64,000 bases of DNA from CAYRFQ01 sp964423615 (GTDB lineage Bacteria > Planctomycetota > Planctomycetia > Gemmatales > Gemmataceae), in NCBI GenBank assembly GCA_964423615.1, contig CAYRFQ010000007.1:62001-126000 (forward strand), in the 5' to 3' direction. Shown one piece after another: positions 56,082 through 64,000 of this stretch. Position 1 is the first letter of the stretch, and each line of letters opens with the position of its first letter. The position numbers and the translations under genes were made by a program. The notes beneath the pieces are model-generated. The model saw nothing but the letters and a program-made list of their open reading frames with translations, was not told the DNA's origin and searched no databases.

Positions 56082-57197
56082 TCAACCACACGGGTGCTGG
56101 GCCATGAATTGCTTCACTACTTCACGAAGGTCTCCTGTGCGTTCGTAAATCGCGATTTGCTTTTGCGATCCCCCCAACCCGTTCGCACACTCGTGAGCAT
56201 ACTGCAAATACTCCTCGCAATGAAGTTCCTGAGCATATTCCCGAAGCACTCCCACTAGGTCCTTCAGAACCTTCCGGGCCGGTTGAGGCTTGTGGTGAAT
56301 ATCGACCAGCGCGGCTTCGATACCATGACGACAGGCCCGCCACTTGTTTTGCCTGACCAGGAGAGGGTGACAGTCGAACTGATAAGTTCCCTCGTCGATT
56401 TCCTCGGAAAGAGCATGCACCAAACACTGGATCAAGGCCGTAATGGCCAGGACGGTTTTCAAGTCCGAAGGCATATCGCAAATTCGAACTTCGACCGTGC
56501 CGAAATTGTGGTGAGGGCGAACATCCCACCAAATCTCGCGAATCGTCTCTATGAATTTGGTCTCCACCAGATGACGGATGAGCCACACGTATTCGCTCCA
56601 ATTGCGCATCATGGGTGGCAACCCCGCGGTCGGCAAGCTCTCCATCACCTTCGAACGCTGCGAATGCAATCCCGTCGTTCGCCCACTCCAAAAGGGACTG
56701 TTCGCCGACAAAGACAACAATGTCGGCAGGTGCCGCAAAATCCTGTCACATATCATGATCGCCTTGTCTCCCGAATCGACGCCGACGTGGACATGAAGCC
56801 CGAACGTCACTAGCCGACGTGCCGTGTCCTGGAGATTATCACACAAGCGTTGATACCGTTCGTCCGGAGTCAAAAGTTGCTCGTACCAGGGAGAAAAAGG
56901 ATGCGTAGCGGCCCAAAATAACCGAGCCCCGGCACACGCAGCCGCATCCTCCGCCGCCTTGACTTTTTTACGCAAGTCGTCTTCGACGTCCGCGACCGTG
57001 TCGCATACTTTCGTGTTGATCTCCAAATAACTCTGCATGATCTCCGGTTTGATACTCCCGTGAAATTCTTCCGGAACATGCTCTAACACGTCTAAAAAGC
57101 AGTTTTTCAACTCCAACGTTTCCGGGTCAACGAGTTGTATCTCGAGTTCCACCCCGAGCGTCGGCTTGGAGTTTGGGTGAAATTCTAAAGTGCTCAT
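56082..57197 (-). CDS. Carboxylate-amine ligase (GCS2/YbdK family)
   Basis: 371 residues from the ATG at 57197, preceded by GGAGGAGA; a GTG at 57218 overlapping the upstream stop is less likely. YbdK-type enzymes are ATP-dependent ligases related to glutamate-cysteine ligase. Motifs are TLGVELEIQLVDPETLEL, GLHVHVGVDSGDKAIMI and FGTVEVRICDMPSDLKTVLA. The length fits the family. It is 17 bp downstream of the amidohydrolase gene and on the same strand, so the two form an operon, possibly making and breaking an amide bond of the same metabolite (inference). Confidence 0.92.
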   Translation of the reverse strand: MSTLEFHPNSKPTLGVELEIQLVDPETLELKNCFLDVLEHVPEEFHGSIKPEIMQSYLEINTKVCDTVADVEDDLRKKVKAAEDAAACAGARLFWAATHPFSPWYEQLLTPDERYQRLCDNLQDTARRLVTFGLHVHVGVDSGDKAIMICDRILRHLPTLLSLSANSPFWSGRTTGLHSQRSKVMESLPTAGLPPMMRNWSEYVWLIRHLVETKFIETIREIWWDVRPHHNFGTVEVRICDMPSDLKTVLAITALIQCLVHALSEEIDEGTYQFDCHPLLVRQNKWRACRHGIEAALVDIHHKPQPARKVLKDLVGVLREYAQELHCEEYLQYAHECANGLGGSQKQIAIYERTGDLREVVKQFMAQHPCG

Positions 57198-57214
57198 GGA
57201 GAGGTCTCCTCCGC

Positions 57215-58402
57215 TCACGGTTTGGCCATCAGGACCATCGCCCGCGCCATTATCTTGGCTCCCACAGAAAGGGCACGCTCATCAATGTCGAACCTGGGCG
57301 AATGGAGAAACTCTTCGGCCACGTCCGACGAAGCCACCCCCAAACGCATCAGACTAATCGGTACCCTCTTGCCGTACGCGGCGAAATCCTCTCCACCCAT
57401 ACTTGGCTTGGGGATATGGTGGACGTTCTCCGAGCCCACAACTTCTGCAGCGGCTCGATTCAACAGGTCGGTAACACGCGGATCATTCACCACCGCATCA
57501 GGACCTGGATAAAATTCGATTTCGATCGTCGTCTCGGTGATGTCCCCAACACAACGAGCCAGCCGAGCTAAAAAGCGACGCACCGTCTCACCGGCCTCCG
57601 TCGTCAGAGTCCTCGCTGTCCCTCGGAGCAAAACTTGCTCGGGAATGACGTTGGGATTCTCCCCCCCACGGATGACACCGAACGTCACAACGACCGGCAC
57701 TCGTGAGTCCACGACCCGTGGAACCATCTGGTAAACGTCGCTCACGAAATGGACCGCCGCTGCAATCGGATCGGTCGAGTGATGTGGCCTCGCAGCATGA
57801 CCGCCGTGACCGCGAATCACCACGTCAAACTCTTGACAACACGCTGTCATTTCTCCGTGTCGCGATCCCACTTGCCCCACGGGACGTTCCGGATCTACGT
57901 GAAAGGCCACCAAGCCACGCGTGTTCTCGACCGCCCCTTCCGCGATCATTTCCAGGGCGCCTTCGCCTGTCTCTTCGGCCGGTTGAAAAATGGCGCGCCA
58001 GGGACAAGGCCACGGTAACACATCGGAGACATGCATCAAGGCTTTTACCGCCCCCAAAACCATCGTCGAATGAGCGTCATGCCCGCACGCATGCATCACA
58101 CCTTCGATCTGCGCTCGATAAGCTACCTGTTTCTCATCGTGGATATACAAGGCATCCATATCGCCACGCATGGCCACACGTAGAACGCCGTCGTATCCGG
58201 GCGCATCGGCGATGATCCCTCGCCTGGTGGAAGTCACCTTGTGCTTGACCGATGCACGCTCAAGTTGCTCGGAGAGAAATTTCGTAGTCTTGTATTCCTG
58301 GCCACTCGGCTCCGGGTGAGCATGCAGGTGTCGGCGAACCTCTAGCAACTCCTCGGTAATTTTGTCAATATATCGATCGATCGCCTGGCCCCAGTCAGAC
58401 AT
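57215..58402 (-). CDS. M20-family amidohydrolase
   Basis: 395 residues. A zinc peptidase or aminoacylase-like hydrolase of the hippurate/indole-acetyl-amino-acid hydrolase type. Metal ligands lie in EGVMHACGHDAHSTM and QPAEETGEGALEMI, with a dimerisation domain in the middle (HGGHAARPHHSTDPIAAAVH) and the final ligand in PSMGGEDFAAY. It removes an acyl group from an amino acid; the exact substrate is unknown. It overlaps the start region of the ligase gene. Confidence 0.94.
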   Translation of the reverse strand: MSDWGQAIDRYIDKITEELLEVRRHLHAHPEPSGQEYKTTKFLSEQLERASVKHKVTSTRRGIIADAPGYDGVLRVAMRGDMDALYIHDEKQVAYRAQIEGVMHACGHDAHSTMVLGAVKALMHVSDVLPWPCPWRAIFQPAEETGEGALEMIAEGAVENTRGLVAFHVDPERPVGQVGSRHGEMTACCQEFDVVIRGHGGHAARPHHSTDPIAAAVHFVSDVYQMVPRVVDSRVPVVVTFGVIRGGENPNVIPEQVLLRGTARTLTTEAGETVRRFLARLARCVGDITETTIEIEFYPGPDAVVNDPRVTDLLNRAAAEVVGSENVHHIPKPSMGGEDFAAYGKRVPISLMRLGVASSDVAEEFLHSPRFDIDERALSVGAKIMARAMVLMAKP

Positions 58403-58487
58403 CTCTGTATCGTACTCCCAGTAAACTAGGACCCTGAAAGGGTCTCAAAAACAGGGTGTTCCTCTGTGTTGTGGAATGTGGATTTGC

Positions 58488-58534
58488 CCAGAAATCGTAG
58501 GTACACGCGGCTCGCGTGTACCTACGATTTCTGG
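58488..58534. repeat. Perfect 22-bp palindromic hairpin
   Basis: Arms 58488-58509 (starting CCAGAAATCGTAGGTACACG) and 58513-58534 are perfectly complementary with a 3-nt loop. It lies between divergent genes. A near-match, CGTAAGTACACGCGG, ends the window at 63986-64000, so this is probably one of a dispersed family. Confidence 0.65.
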
Positions 58535-58672
58535 ACCGCAATTGAGTACCACGACAAGCAAAGAAATCCAAAATCCAAGAGCACACCCAACACACAAAAC
58601 GTTGTTATAATTGAGGTGATTGTACGATATCCCCAACGTCCACCCAATGGAAGAATCGACTGAGCCAAAAGA

Positions 58673-59368
58673 ATGACCGAAACACAATGGCTCGAATGCA
58701 ACGTTCTCGAAGACGTTTCCTGGTTGTATAAGGAGAAACTCAGCGACCGCAAGTTGCGTATCTTTGAGTGCGCATACGTGCGTCAGGTGTGGTCTGAGTT
58801 ACCCGATAATGCCCTCCGCCAAGCCATAAAACCATGCGAAGAGTTTGCCGACGGCCTCGCCAACTCAGAGGAACTTCTATCGCCTAGAAAGAACGCATAC
58901 CAGACCTATCGTGGCATCGGTGACATCATTGCCGACCACGGCGCTTTGGCCATCAACGACCTTTGTAGAGCGACCCCCCAGTACCCAATGGGAGCGGGTT
59001 CCGCGGCCGGGATAACCACAGTCCTAACAGAAGTCATTTACATCCAAGACCAAAACTGGCACGTTGCTAGACAGACCGCCGATGAAATTCATTGTCGACT
59101 GTTCCGCGAGGTCGTCGGCAATCCTTTCCGAGAAATCCAGATCGCTCCTCGTTGGAAAACCTCAACGGTCGTTTCTCCCACCAAGGCCACTCACGGGAAT
59201 CGTTCGTTACCCATGGGAACACTCGATCCCACCCAGTTCGCCGTCCTTGCCGATGCCCTGGAGGAAGTCGGCTGCGACAACACCGACATCCTCACTCACT
59301 GCCGCGAACTGGACCGGGATCATGTCCGCGGCTGTTGGGTTCTGGACCTGCTCCTTGGCTACGAGTGA
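58673..59368 (+). CDS. Gemmata-type conserved protein
   Basis: 231 residues. It begins MTETQWLECNVLEDVSWLYK and continues with LRIFECAYVRQVW. The C-terminal part, CRLFREVVGNPFREIQIAPR, then QFAVLADALEEVGCDNTDIL, THCREL and RGCWVLDLLLG, matches a family that is very abundant in Gemmata-like planctomycetes, where it usually reads ADALEDAGCDNADILAHCR. No function is known. The usual upstream 'ACCRRIW' segment is changed here to CAYVRQVW. It is followed 46 bp later by the PSD1 gene. Confidence 0.85.
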   Translation: MTETQWLECNVLEDVSWLYKEKLSDRKLRIFECAYVRQVWSELPDNALRQAIKPCEEFADGLANSEELLSPRKNAYQTYRGIGDIIADHGALAINDLCRATPQYPMGAGSAAGITTVLTEVIYIQDQNWHVARQTADEIHCRLFREVVGNPFREIQIAPRWKTSTVVSPTKATHGNRSLPMGTLDPTQFAVLADALEEVGCDNTDILTHCRELDRDHVRGCWVLDLLLGYE

Positions 59369-59414
59369 AATTGAGCCCACCCTCGCAAACTCGACCCTAA
59401 CGTAGAGACGAAAC

Positions 59415-62400
59415 ATGCTCCGATACATCGCCTCCCCCTTATTACTTTCGCTCGCACTCTTGTTACTGGTCCAGACCACCAGCGCCGATCAGAATCGCAA
59501 GATAAGTTTCGCGCGAGACGTCCGGCCAATCCTCTCGAGCAAGTGTTTCTACTGTCACGGGCCCGACGCAACCCATCGCAAAGCCCGCTTGCGTTTGGAT
59601 ACCGCTGAAAGCGCCATCAAACAACGCAAAGTCATTCGCCCAAAACACAGCGGACGAAGCGAACTGTACTATCGCTTAATTTCTGACGACGAATCCGACC
59701 AGATGCCACCGCCGGAGGCCAAGAAGTCACTCACCAAGGAAGAAATCCAAACCATCAAACTGTGGATCGATCAAGGGTCCAAGTACGAAGGACACTGGGC
59801 ATTCATCCCACCCAAAAAACCTTCCCTACCAAAGGTCAAAAACAACAACTGGATTCGCAACCCGATCGACCGCTTCGTTCTCGCTCAACTGGAAATGCTA
59901 GGCCTCCAGCCATCCCCCGAAGCCAACCGAAGAACTCTCATCCGACGCCTTTCGTTCGACCTTACGGGCTTACCGCCGACACCCCAACAAGTGACTGCGT
60001 TCATCAACAACGAATCTCCCAGGGCCTACGAACAACTCGTCGACCAGTTACTGGAGTCGCCGCATTACGGCGAACGCATGGCCATGGTTTGGTTGGATGC
60101 CGCCAGGTACTCCGACACCGACGGATTCCAAATCGACCAGACGAGGACGAACTGGCCTTGGCGAGACTGGGTCGTTGACGCCTACAACAAAAACATGCCG
60201 TTCGATCGCTTCACGATCGAACAATACGCCGGGGACCTACTGCCCAAACCCTCGAAAGAAAGCATCGTTGCTACGTGTTTCCACCGAAACCACATGACCA
60301 ACGGCGAGGGTGGTCGCGACCCGGAAGAATCCCGCGTTGACTACGTCATCGATCGCGTCAACACCATGGGAACCGTTTGGCTGGGCCTGACGCTCGGATG
60401 TTGTCAATGCCACAACCATCGTTTCGATCCCATCAGCCAAAAAGAGTACTACGAACTCACGGCGTTCTTCAACAGCATCAACGAAGACGGTCGGGCCGGT
60501 GGCGGCGCCAAGCCGTTCCTCCAATACGTGTCTCCTCACGTTAACCCCGGCCTCCAGGACAGCCAACAGTGGATGACCCAGAAGAAACGAGAAATGGAGA
60601 AAGTACGAAAAGCCGCCGAGAGAGAATTTCCAACCTGGCTCGCGAAACAAGCCTCCCGAATTCGCCAAAACAACCGACACTCGTCCTGGAGTAACTTCCA
60701 GGCTTCATCTCTACAAACCACACACGGCAGTAAACTCACCCAGGAAAAGAATGTCTTCTTGGTGAGTGGGCCAAATCCTCGCCACGACGATTACATCCTT
60801 GAGATTCGTCCATCCTTGGATCGAATCACCGGAATGCGACTCGACGTACTCCCGCACTCGACACACACGGCCAACGGCCTCTCACTCGCGAAGGACGGTC
60901 ACATCATCTTGACCAACCTCAAAGTGAGCGTGAGGACTCGCGGGGACAAACAAATGCGGGAAGTAAAAGTTACTTCTGCCGTGGCAGATTATCAAGCCGC
61001 CCAAAGCGGCGCAAGGAGCTACGGACGTGTCACCGGCGTGTTGGACGATGATCCCCGAACCGGCTGGTCCACCCTCGGTAGCAAACCCAACCAACCCCGA
61101 ACGGCCGTCTTTGGTTTTGACGAACCTCTGGTCCTGCAACCAAATGAAACTCTTGTCGTCGAACTCCGCCACAGATCACTACGCGGTCAGAGCAACATTC
61201 GTCGTTTCCGACTTTCGTTCACCGACGAACGCGGGGCGGTCTTGAAACGAGTCGGTCCGTCACCACTCGAAGAACTCGCCCGCGTCGCAGGCAAGACCGA
61301 GAAGCTCAAGACGGCGGAAAAGAATCGATTGCTCGAACAATTCCTCGCCGACCATGCAGAACTGACGCACGCCAAGAAAGAATTCAACCAAGCTCGTGGA
61401 CGATACCAAACTTACCAAAAGGCCAAAAACGCCGTGCGTGTGATGGTCTTGCAAGACCGAAAGCAACTACGGAAAACGCACCTACTCGAAAGAGGCGTTT
61501 GGAACAACAAGGGCGAGTTAGTGCAGTGGGCCGTCCCCGAAGTCCTTTCCTCCTGGCCAAAAGACGCCCCAAAGAACCGACTCGGCCTCGCAAAATGGTT
61601 AGTGTCTCGTGACAACCCGTTAACAGCCAGAGTCGCCATCAATCGCTACTGGCAAATGTATTTCGGAGCCGGCTTGGTACGAACTCCCGAGGACTTTGGC
61701 TCACAAGGGGAAATGCCCACTCATCCCGATTTGCTCGACTGGTTGGCCGTGGAGTTCATGGAGAACCGGTGGAACGTCAAACACATTCAAAAACGCATCG
61801 TCACTAGCGCGACCTACCGACAGAGTTCGAACGTGTCTCCTGCCCTCCAGAAACGCGACCCAGAGAACCGACTTCTCGCCCGCGCAAGTCGATTTCGGTT
61901 ACCAAGCTGGATGATCCGCGATTCGGCATTACGAATCAGTGGCGTTCTCAACACACGAAGGGGCGGCCCACCAGTCTACCCCTACCAACCCGACGGCGTG
62001 TGGGCCGCTTCGACGATGGGGCGATTTCGCTACCAACACAGCGTCGGTTCCGACCTCTATCGCCGCAGCATCTACACGTTTTGGCGTCGCAGCGTCGCTC
62101 CTACAGGATTGTTCGATGCGGCCAAACGTCGCGTCTGTCAAATTCGAGTGACACGCACGAACACCCCTCTCCACGCACTCACTTTGATGAACGATACGAC
62201 CTATGTGGAAGCAGCAAGAGTGCTGGCACAAACCGTGTTAACGCAAAACCCAAAGAACTCGCTGAGTTCAAACATCATCACGATCTTCGAGAAGATCCTA
62301 TCTCGCAAACCATCAACACGAGAATTAAAGATTCTCACCGCTCAGTTCGAAAAAGCCAAGGGGTTCTACCAGACCAACACCAAACAGGCCAAGGATCTCT

Positions 62401-62513
62401 TGCGACACGGCGCGACCAAGATTCCTCTCTCGGTCAATCGATCTAAATTAGCCGCCTACACAATCGTCGCAATGACCGCGTTCAATCTCGACGAAGCCAT
62501 CACGCGGGAGTAA
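59415..62513 (+). CDS. PSD1 / planctomycete cytochrome c domain protein (DUF1549, DUF1553)
   Basis: 1032 residues. A signal peptide (LLLSLALLLLVQTTSA) precedes a PSCyt1 domain with a haem-c motif CFYCH near residue 45 (SSKCFYCHGPDATHRKARLR). DUF1549 spans about 140-340 (NPIDRFVLAQLEMLGLQPSP, RMAMVWLDAARYSDTDGFQI, CCQCHNHRFDPISQKEYYEL). DUF1553 is at about 690-960 (NPLTARVAINRYWQMYFGAG, QIRVTRTNTPLHALTLMND). The protein is thought to be exported and redox-active; its substrate is not established. It usually pairs with a DUF1501 gene, absent here. Confidence 0.96.
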   Translation: MLRYIASPLLLSLALLLLVQTTSADQNRKISFARDVRPILSSKCFYCHGPDATHRKARLRLDTAESAIKQRKVIRPKHSGRSELYYRLISDDESDQMPPPEAKKSLTKEEIQTIKLWIDQGSKYEGHWAFIPPKKPSLPKVKNNNWIRNPIDRFVLAQLEMLGLQPSPEANRRTLIRRLSFDLTGLPPTPQQVTAFINNESPRAYEQLVDQLLESPHYGERMAMVWLDAARYSDTDGFQIDQTRTNWPWRDWVVDAYNKNMPFDRFTIEQYAGDLLPKPSKESIVATCFHRNHMTNGEGGRDPEESRVDYVIDRVNTMGTVWLGLTLGCCQCHNHRFDPISQKEYYELTAFFNSINEDGRAGGGAKPFLQYVSPHVNPGLQDSQQWMTQKKREMEKVRKAAEREFPTWLAKQASRIRQNNRHSSWSNFQASSLQTTHGSKLTQEKNVFLVSGPNPRHDDYILEIRPSLDRITGMRLDVLPHSTHTANGLSLAKDGHIILTNLKVSVRTRGDKQMREVKVTSAVADYQAAQSGARSYGRVTGVLDDDPRTGWSTLGSKPNQPRTAVFGFDEPLVLQPNETLVVELRHRSLRGQSNIRRFRLSFTDERGAVLKRVGPSPLEELARVAGKTEKLKTAEKNRLLEQFLADHAELTHAKKEFNQARGRYQTYQKAKNAVRVMVLQDRKQLRKTHLLERGVWNNKGELVQWAVPEVLSSWPKDAPKNRLGLAKWLVSRDNPLTARVAINRYWQMYFGAGLVRTPEDFGSQGEMPTHPDLLDWLAVEFMENRWNVKHIQKRIVTSATYRQSSNVSPALQKRDPENRLLARASRFRLPSWMIRDSALRISGVLNTRRGGPPVYPYQPDGVWAASTMGRFRYQHSVGSDLYRRSIYTFWRRSVAPTGLFDAAKRRVCQIRVTRTNTPLHALTLMNDTTYVEAARVLAQTVLTQNPKNSLSSNIITIFEKILSRKPSTRELKILTAQFEKAKGFYQTNTKQAKDLLRHGATKIPLSVNRSKLAAYTIVAMTAFNLDEAITRE

Positions 62514-62787
62514 TGGATTTCGACCTTGTGGGGCCAAGCCTGCAAGGTCCTTCGAACGCTTCCCGATCGTGCAGGCTACACGTTTCTCATTTTCAAAGTC
62601 CCTCGCCTCGCTTGCGGGGAGAAGGCCCCCAACCCGAGCGAAGCGGGAATCATAGCGAGCGAAGCGGGGAACTCTTAGGCTGAGGCCAAACACGAGCGAA
62701 GCAAAGAACACGCTGGTCTGAGGCGTTTGAAGACTGCCAACCATACCCAACTCAAATAGAACCGCTCTGGCATCCGGATTCGTACGC
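62514..62787. other. Intergenic region with short repeats
   Basis: 274 bp. AGCCTGCA at 62537-62544 pairs with TGCAGGCT at 62570-62577, a possible terminator of the PSD1 gene. GAGCGAAGC then occurs three times (62636, 62657, 62694). Confidence 0.5.
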
Positions 62788-63783
62788 ATGAATGAATTTC
62801 GCCCCATCCCTTTCCTTGGCAATCCGCACGTACAAACCCTCCTCGGGACCGTGCTCCCAGAACCACAAATAGCCTGGCCAACCACAGAATGGATCGTCCC
62901 TCTCCCCGACGGCGATCATGTCATTATTTATGACAACCGCCCCTACGGATGGGTCAACGGAACACCAATCGTGGTCATACTCCACGGCCTCGGTGGCTCG
63001 CACCAATCGAATTACTGTGTTCGTACTGCCAAACAACTACTGCCTCACGGGTATCGTGTGGTCCGCATGGACATGCGTGGTGGCGGTCGTGGAATCTATT
63101 TCGCCCGTCGAATCTATAACGCGGGGTTGACAAGCGACATTCACTTCCTACTCGACCAATTCTTGAGAGAATCGCCCAAGTCACCTGTCGTCCTTGTAGG
63201 ATTCTCCCTTGGCGGTAACGTCGCCGCCAAAACCGTCGGAGAGATGTCACATAAGCCACACCCCAACGTGACAGCCTTGGTCGCCGCAAACGCCCCCATC
63301 GACCTGGCCGCCTGCTCAGCCTTGCTCGGCAAGCGGGAGAACAAATTCTATGACGATTACTTTGGCAAGGTGCTTCTCTCCCACGTCACCCGTCACCAGA
63401 AACTATTCCCAGACCTTCCGCCCGTCCGATTCCCGAAACAACTCTCGCTCAAGGCCTTCGACGATGTCTACACCGCTCCGCGCGGTGGCTACGCGAACGC
63501 CGAAGACTACTATCAACGGAGTTCGGCTTTTCCTCTCATCGAACACATCCCAGTACCCACATTGCTGGTGACTGCCCGAGACGACCCCTTCATCGACGTC
63601 CATGCCTATGAGGCCCTCTCTCCGAGGCCCACTCTCAATGTCCGCATCACGGAAAAAGGAGGGCACCTTGGATTTCTGGGGTTCAACGGAAAATGGGGGT
63701 ATCGATGGCTCGAACCACAAATCGTTGAATGGATTCGAACCACAGTCCCGCCAACGCACTATTCCTCATTACAAAATGGGTAA
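62788..63783 (+). CDS. YheT-like alpha/beta hydrolase
   Basis: 331 residues, the usual length. Family signatures: GNPHVQTLLGTVLPEP at the N-terminus, the oxyanion region VVILHGLGGSHQSNYC, the nucleophile elbow VLVGFSLGGNVAAKTV (Ser), the acid in VTARDDPFID and the His in GGHLGFLG. YheT-type hydrolases are probably esterases on lipids or thioesters. Nothing indicates the substrate. It is the last gene in the window. Confidence 0.93.
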   Translation: MNEFRPIPFLGNPHVQTLLGTVLPEPQIAWPTTEWIVPLPDGDHVIIYDNRPYGWVNGTPIVVILHGLGGSHQSNYCVRTAKQLLPHGYRVVRMDMRGGGRGIYFARRIYNAGLTSDIHFLLDQFLRESPKSPVVLVGFSLGGNVAAKTVGEMSHKPHPNVTALVAANAPIDLAACSALLGKRENKFYDDYFGKVLLSHVTRHQKLFPDLPPVRFPKQLSLKAFDDVYTAPRGGYANAEDYYQRSSAFPLIEHIPVPTLLVTARDDPFIDVHAYEALSPRPTLNVRITEKGGHLGFLGFNGKWGYRWLEPQIVEWIRTTVPPTHYSSLQNG

Positions 63784-64000
63784 ACTCGAAATGGCCTCCA
63801 CACTGCAGTTCACGCAACTTCTCACAAACTCGCTCTATTCCCCGTATCACTCTCAAACAGGATTGGATATTCCTCTCGGTTCTGAAATCTGAATTGACCG
63901 TGAAATCAGAAGTCCCAGCAAGAGGCGTGTACTTTCCTTCTCTGCCGTATTTCCACACACTTCCCTCAAAGATCTCCTTCTCTACCGTAAGTACACGCGG
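63784..64000. other. Window end without gene
   Basis: 217 bp. The last 15 bases, CGTAAGTACACGCGG, resemble one arm of the palindrome at 58488-58534. Nothing else recognised. Confidence 0.4.

Overview
The window is bacterial and almost certainly from a planctomycete of moderate GC. The evidence is a PSD1-type giant protein with a planctomycete cytochrome c motif and DUF1549/DUF1553 domains, a DUF1501 protein with a Tat signal, several very large serine/threonine kinases fused to WD40, TPR or sulfatase-modifying-factor (FGE) domains, an M56 peptidase fused to a PDZ domain next to a BlaI regulator, and a protein ending in the 'ADALE..GCDN.DIL.HCR' tail that I know from Gemmata-like genomes. No rRNA, tRNA, CRISPR array or phage module was seen. 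Gene density is moderate, with many 300-900 bp gaps.

Layout. 1-9 kb: a truncated pseudokinase, larB, a giant kinase-WD40-TPR protein and a small secreted protein. 9-11.4 kb: a five-gene operon of small proteins in which a two-gene module is duplicated on either side of a DUF6915 gene. 11.4-14.5 kb: a porin and small proteins. 14.7-18.2 kb: a kinase-FGE fusion whose C-terminus looks like the variable region of a diversity-generating retroelement (DGR). It is followed by the start of a DGR accessory gene cut off by a small inverted-repeat element; no template repeat or reverse transcriptase is visible. 18.9-27 kb: membrane proteins, threonine synthase, DUF1501, an HTTM-like pair and a YdeI-like protein. 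27-35 kb: an AT-richer stretch with a histamine-N-methyltransferase-like enzyme, a second methyltransferase overlapping a PhyH-type dioxygenase, a fused OpuB-type transporter and TspO. 35-45 kb: MacA/MacB-type efflux subunits without an ATPase, 2-oxoglutarate dehydrogenase E1 and E2, and an Nramp-like transporter lacking the usual metal motifs. 45-54.5 kb: an RluA-type pseudouridine synthase, the BlaR/BlaI-like pair and a BRCT-repeat protein. 56-64 kb: a carboxylate-amine ligase, an M20 amidohydrolase, a Gemmata-type protein, the PSD1 protein and a YheT-like hydrolase.

The most unusual structure lies in the 1.5 kb gap at 54.5-56.1 kb. Three copies of a roughly 230-240 nt element share a conserved core, but each carries its own unrelated 28-bp stem and its own outer stem. 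Both stems are kept paired by compensatory changes, and the single non-Watson-Crick position falls at the same register in all three. The overall plan (outer a1/a2-like inverted repeat, a conserved TTAGC after the first arm, a small hairpin, a long hairpin, then a T-run) resembles retron msr-msd RNA read on the minus strand, but no reverse transcriptase is present here. A 300-bp dispersed repeat lying between copies 1 and 2 has a relative at 22.1-22.4 kb. The retron reading is inference; the repeats and covariation are seen directly.
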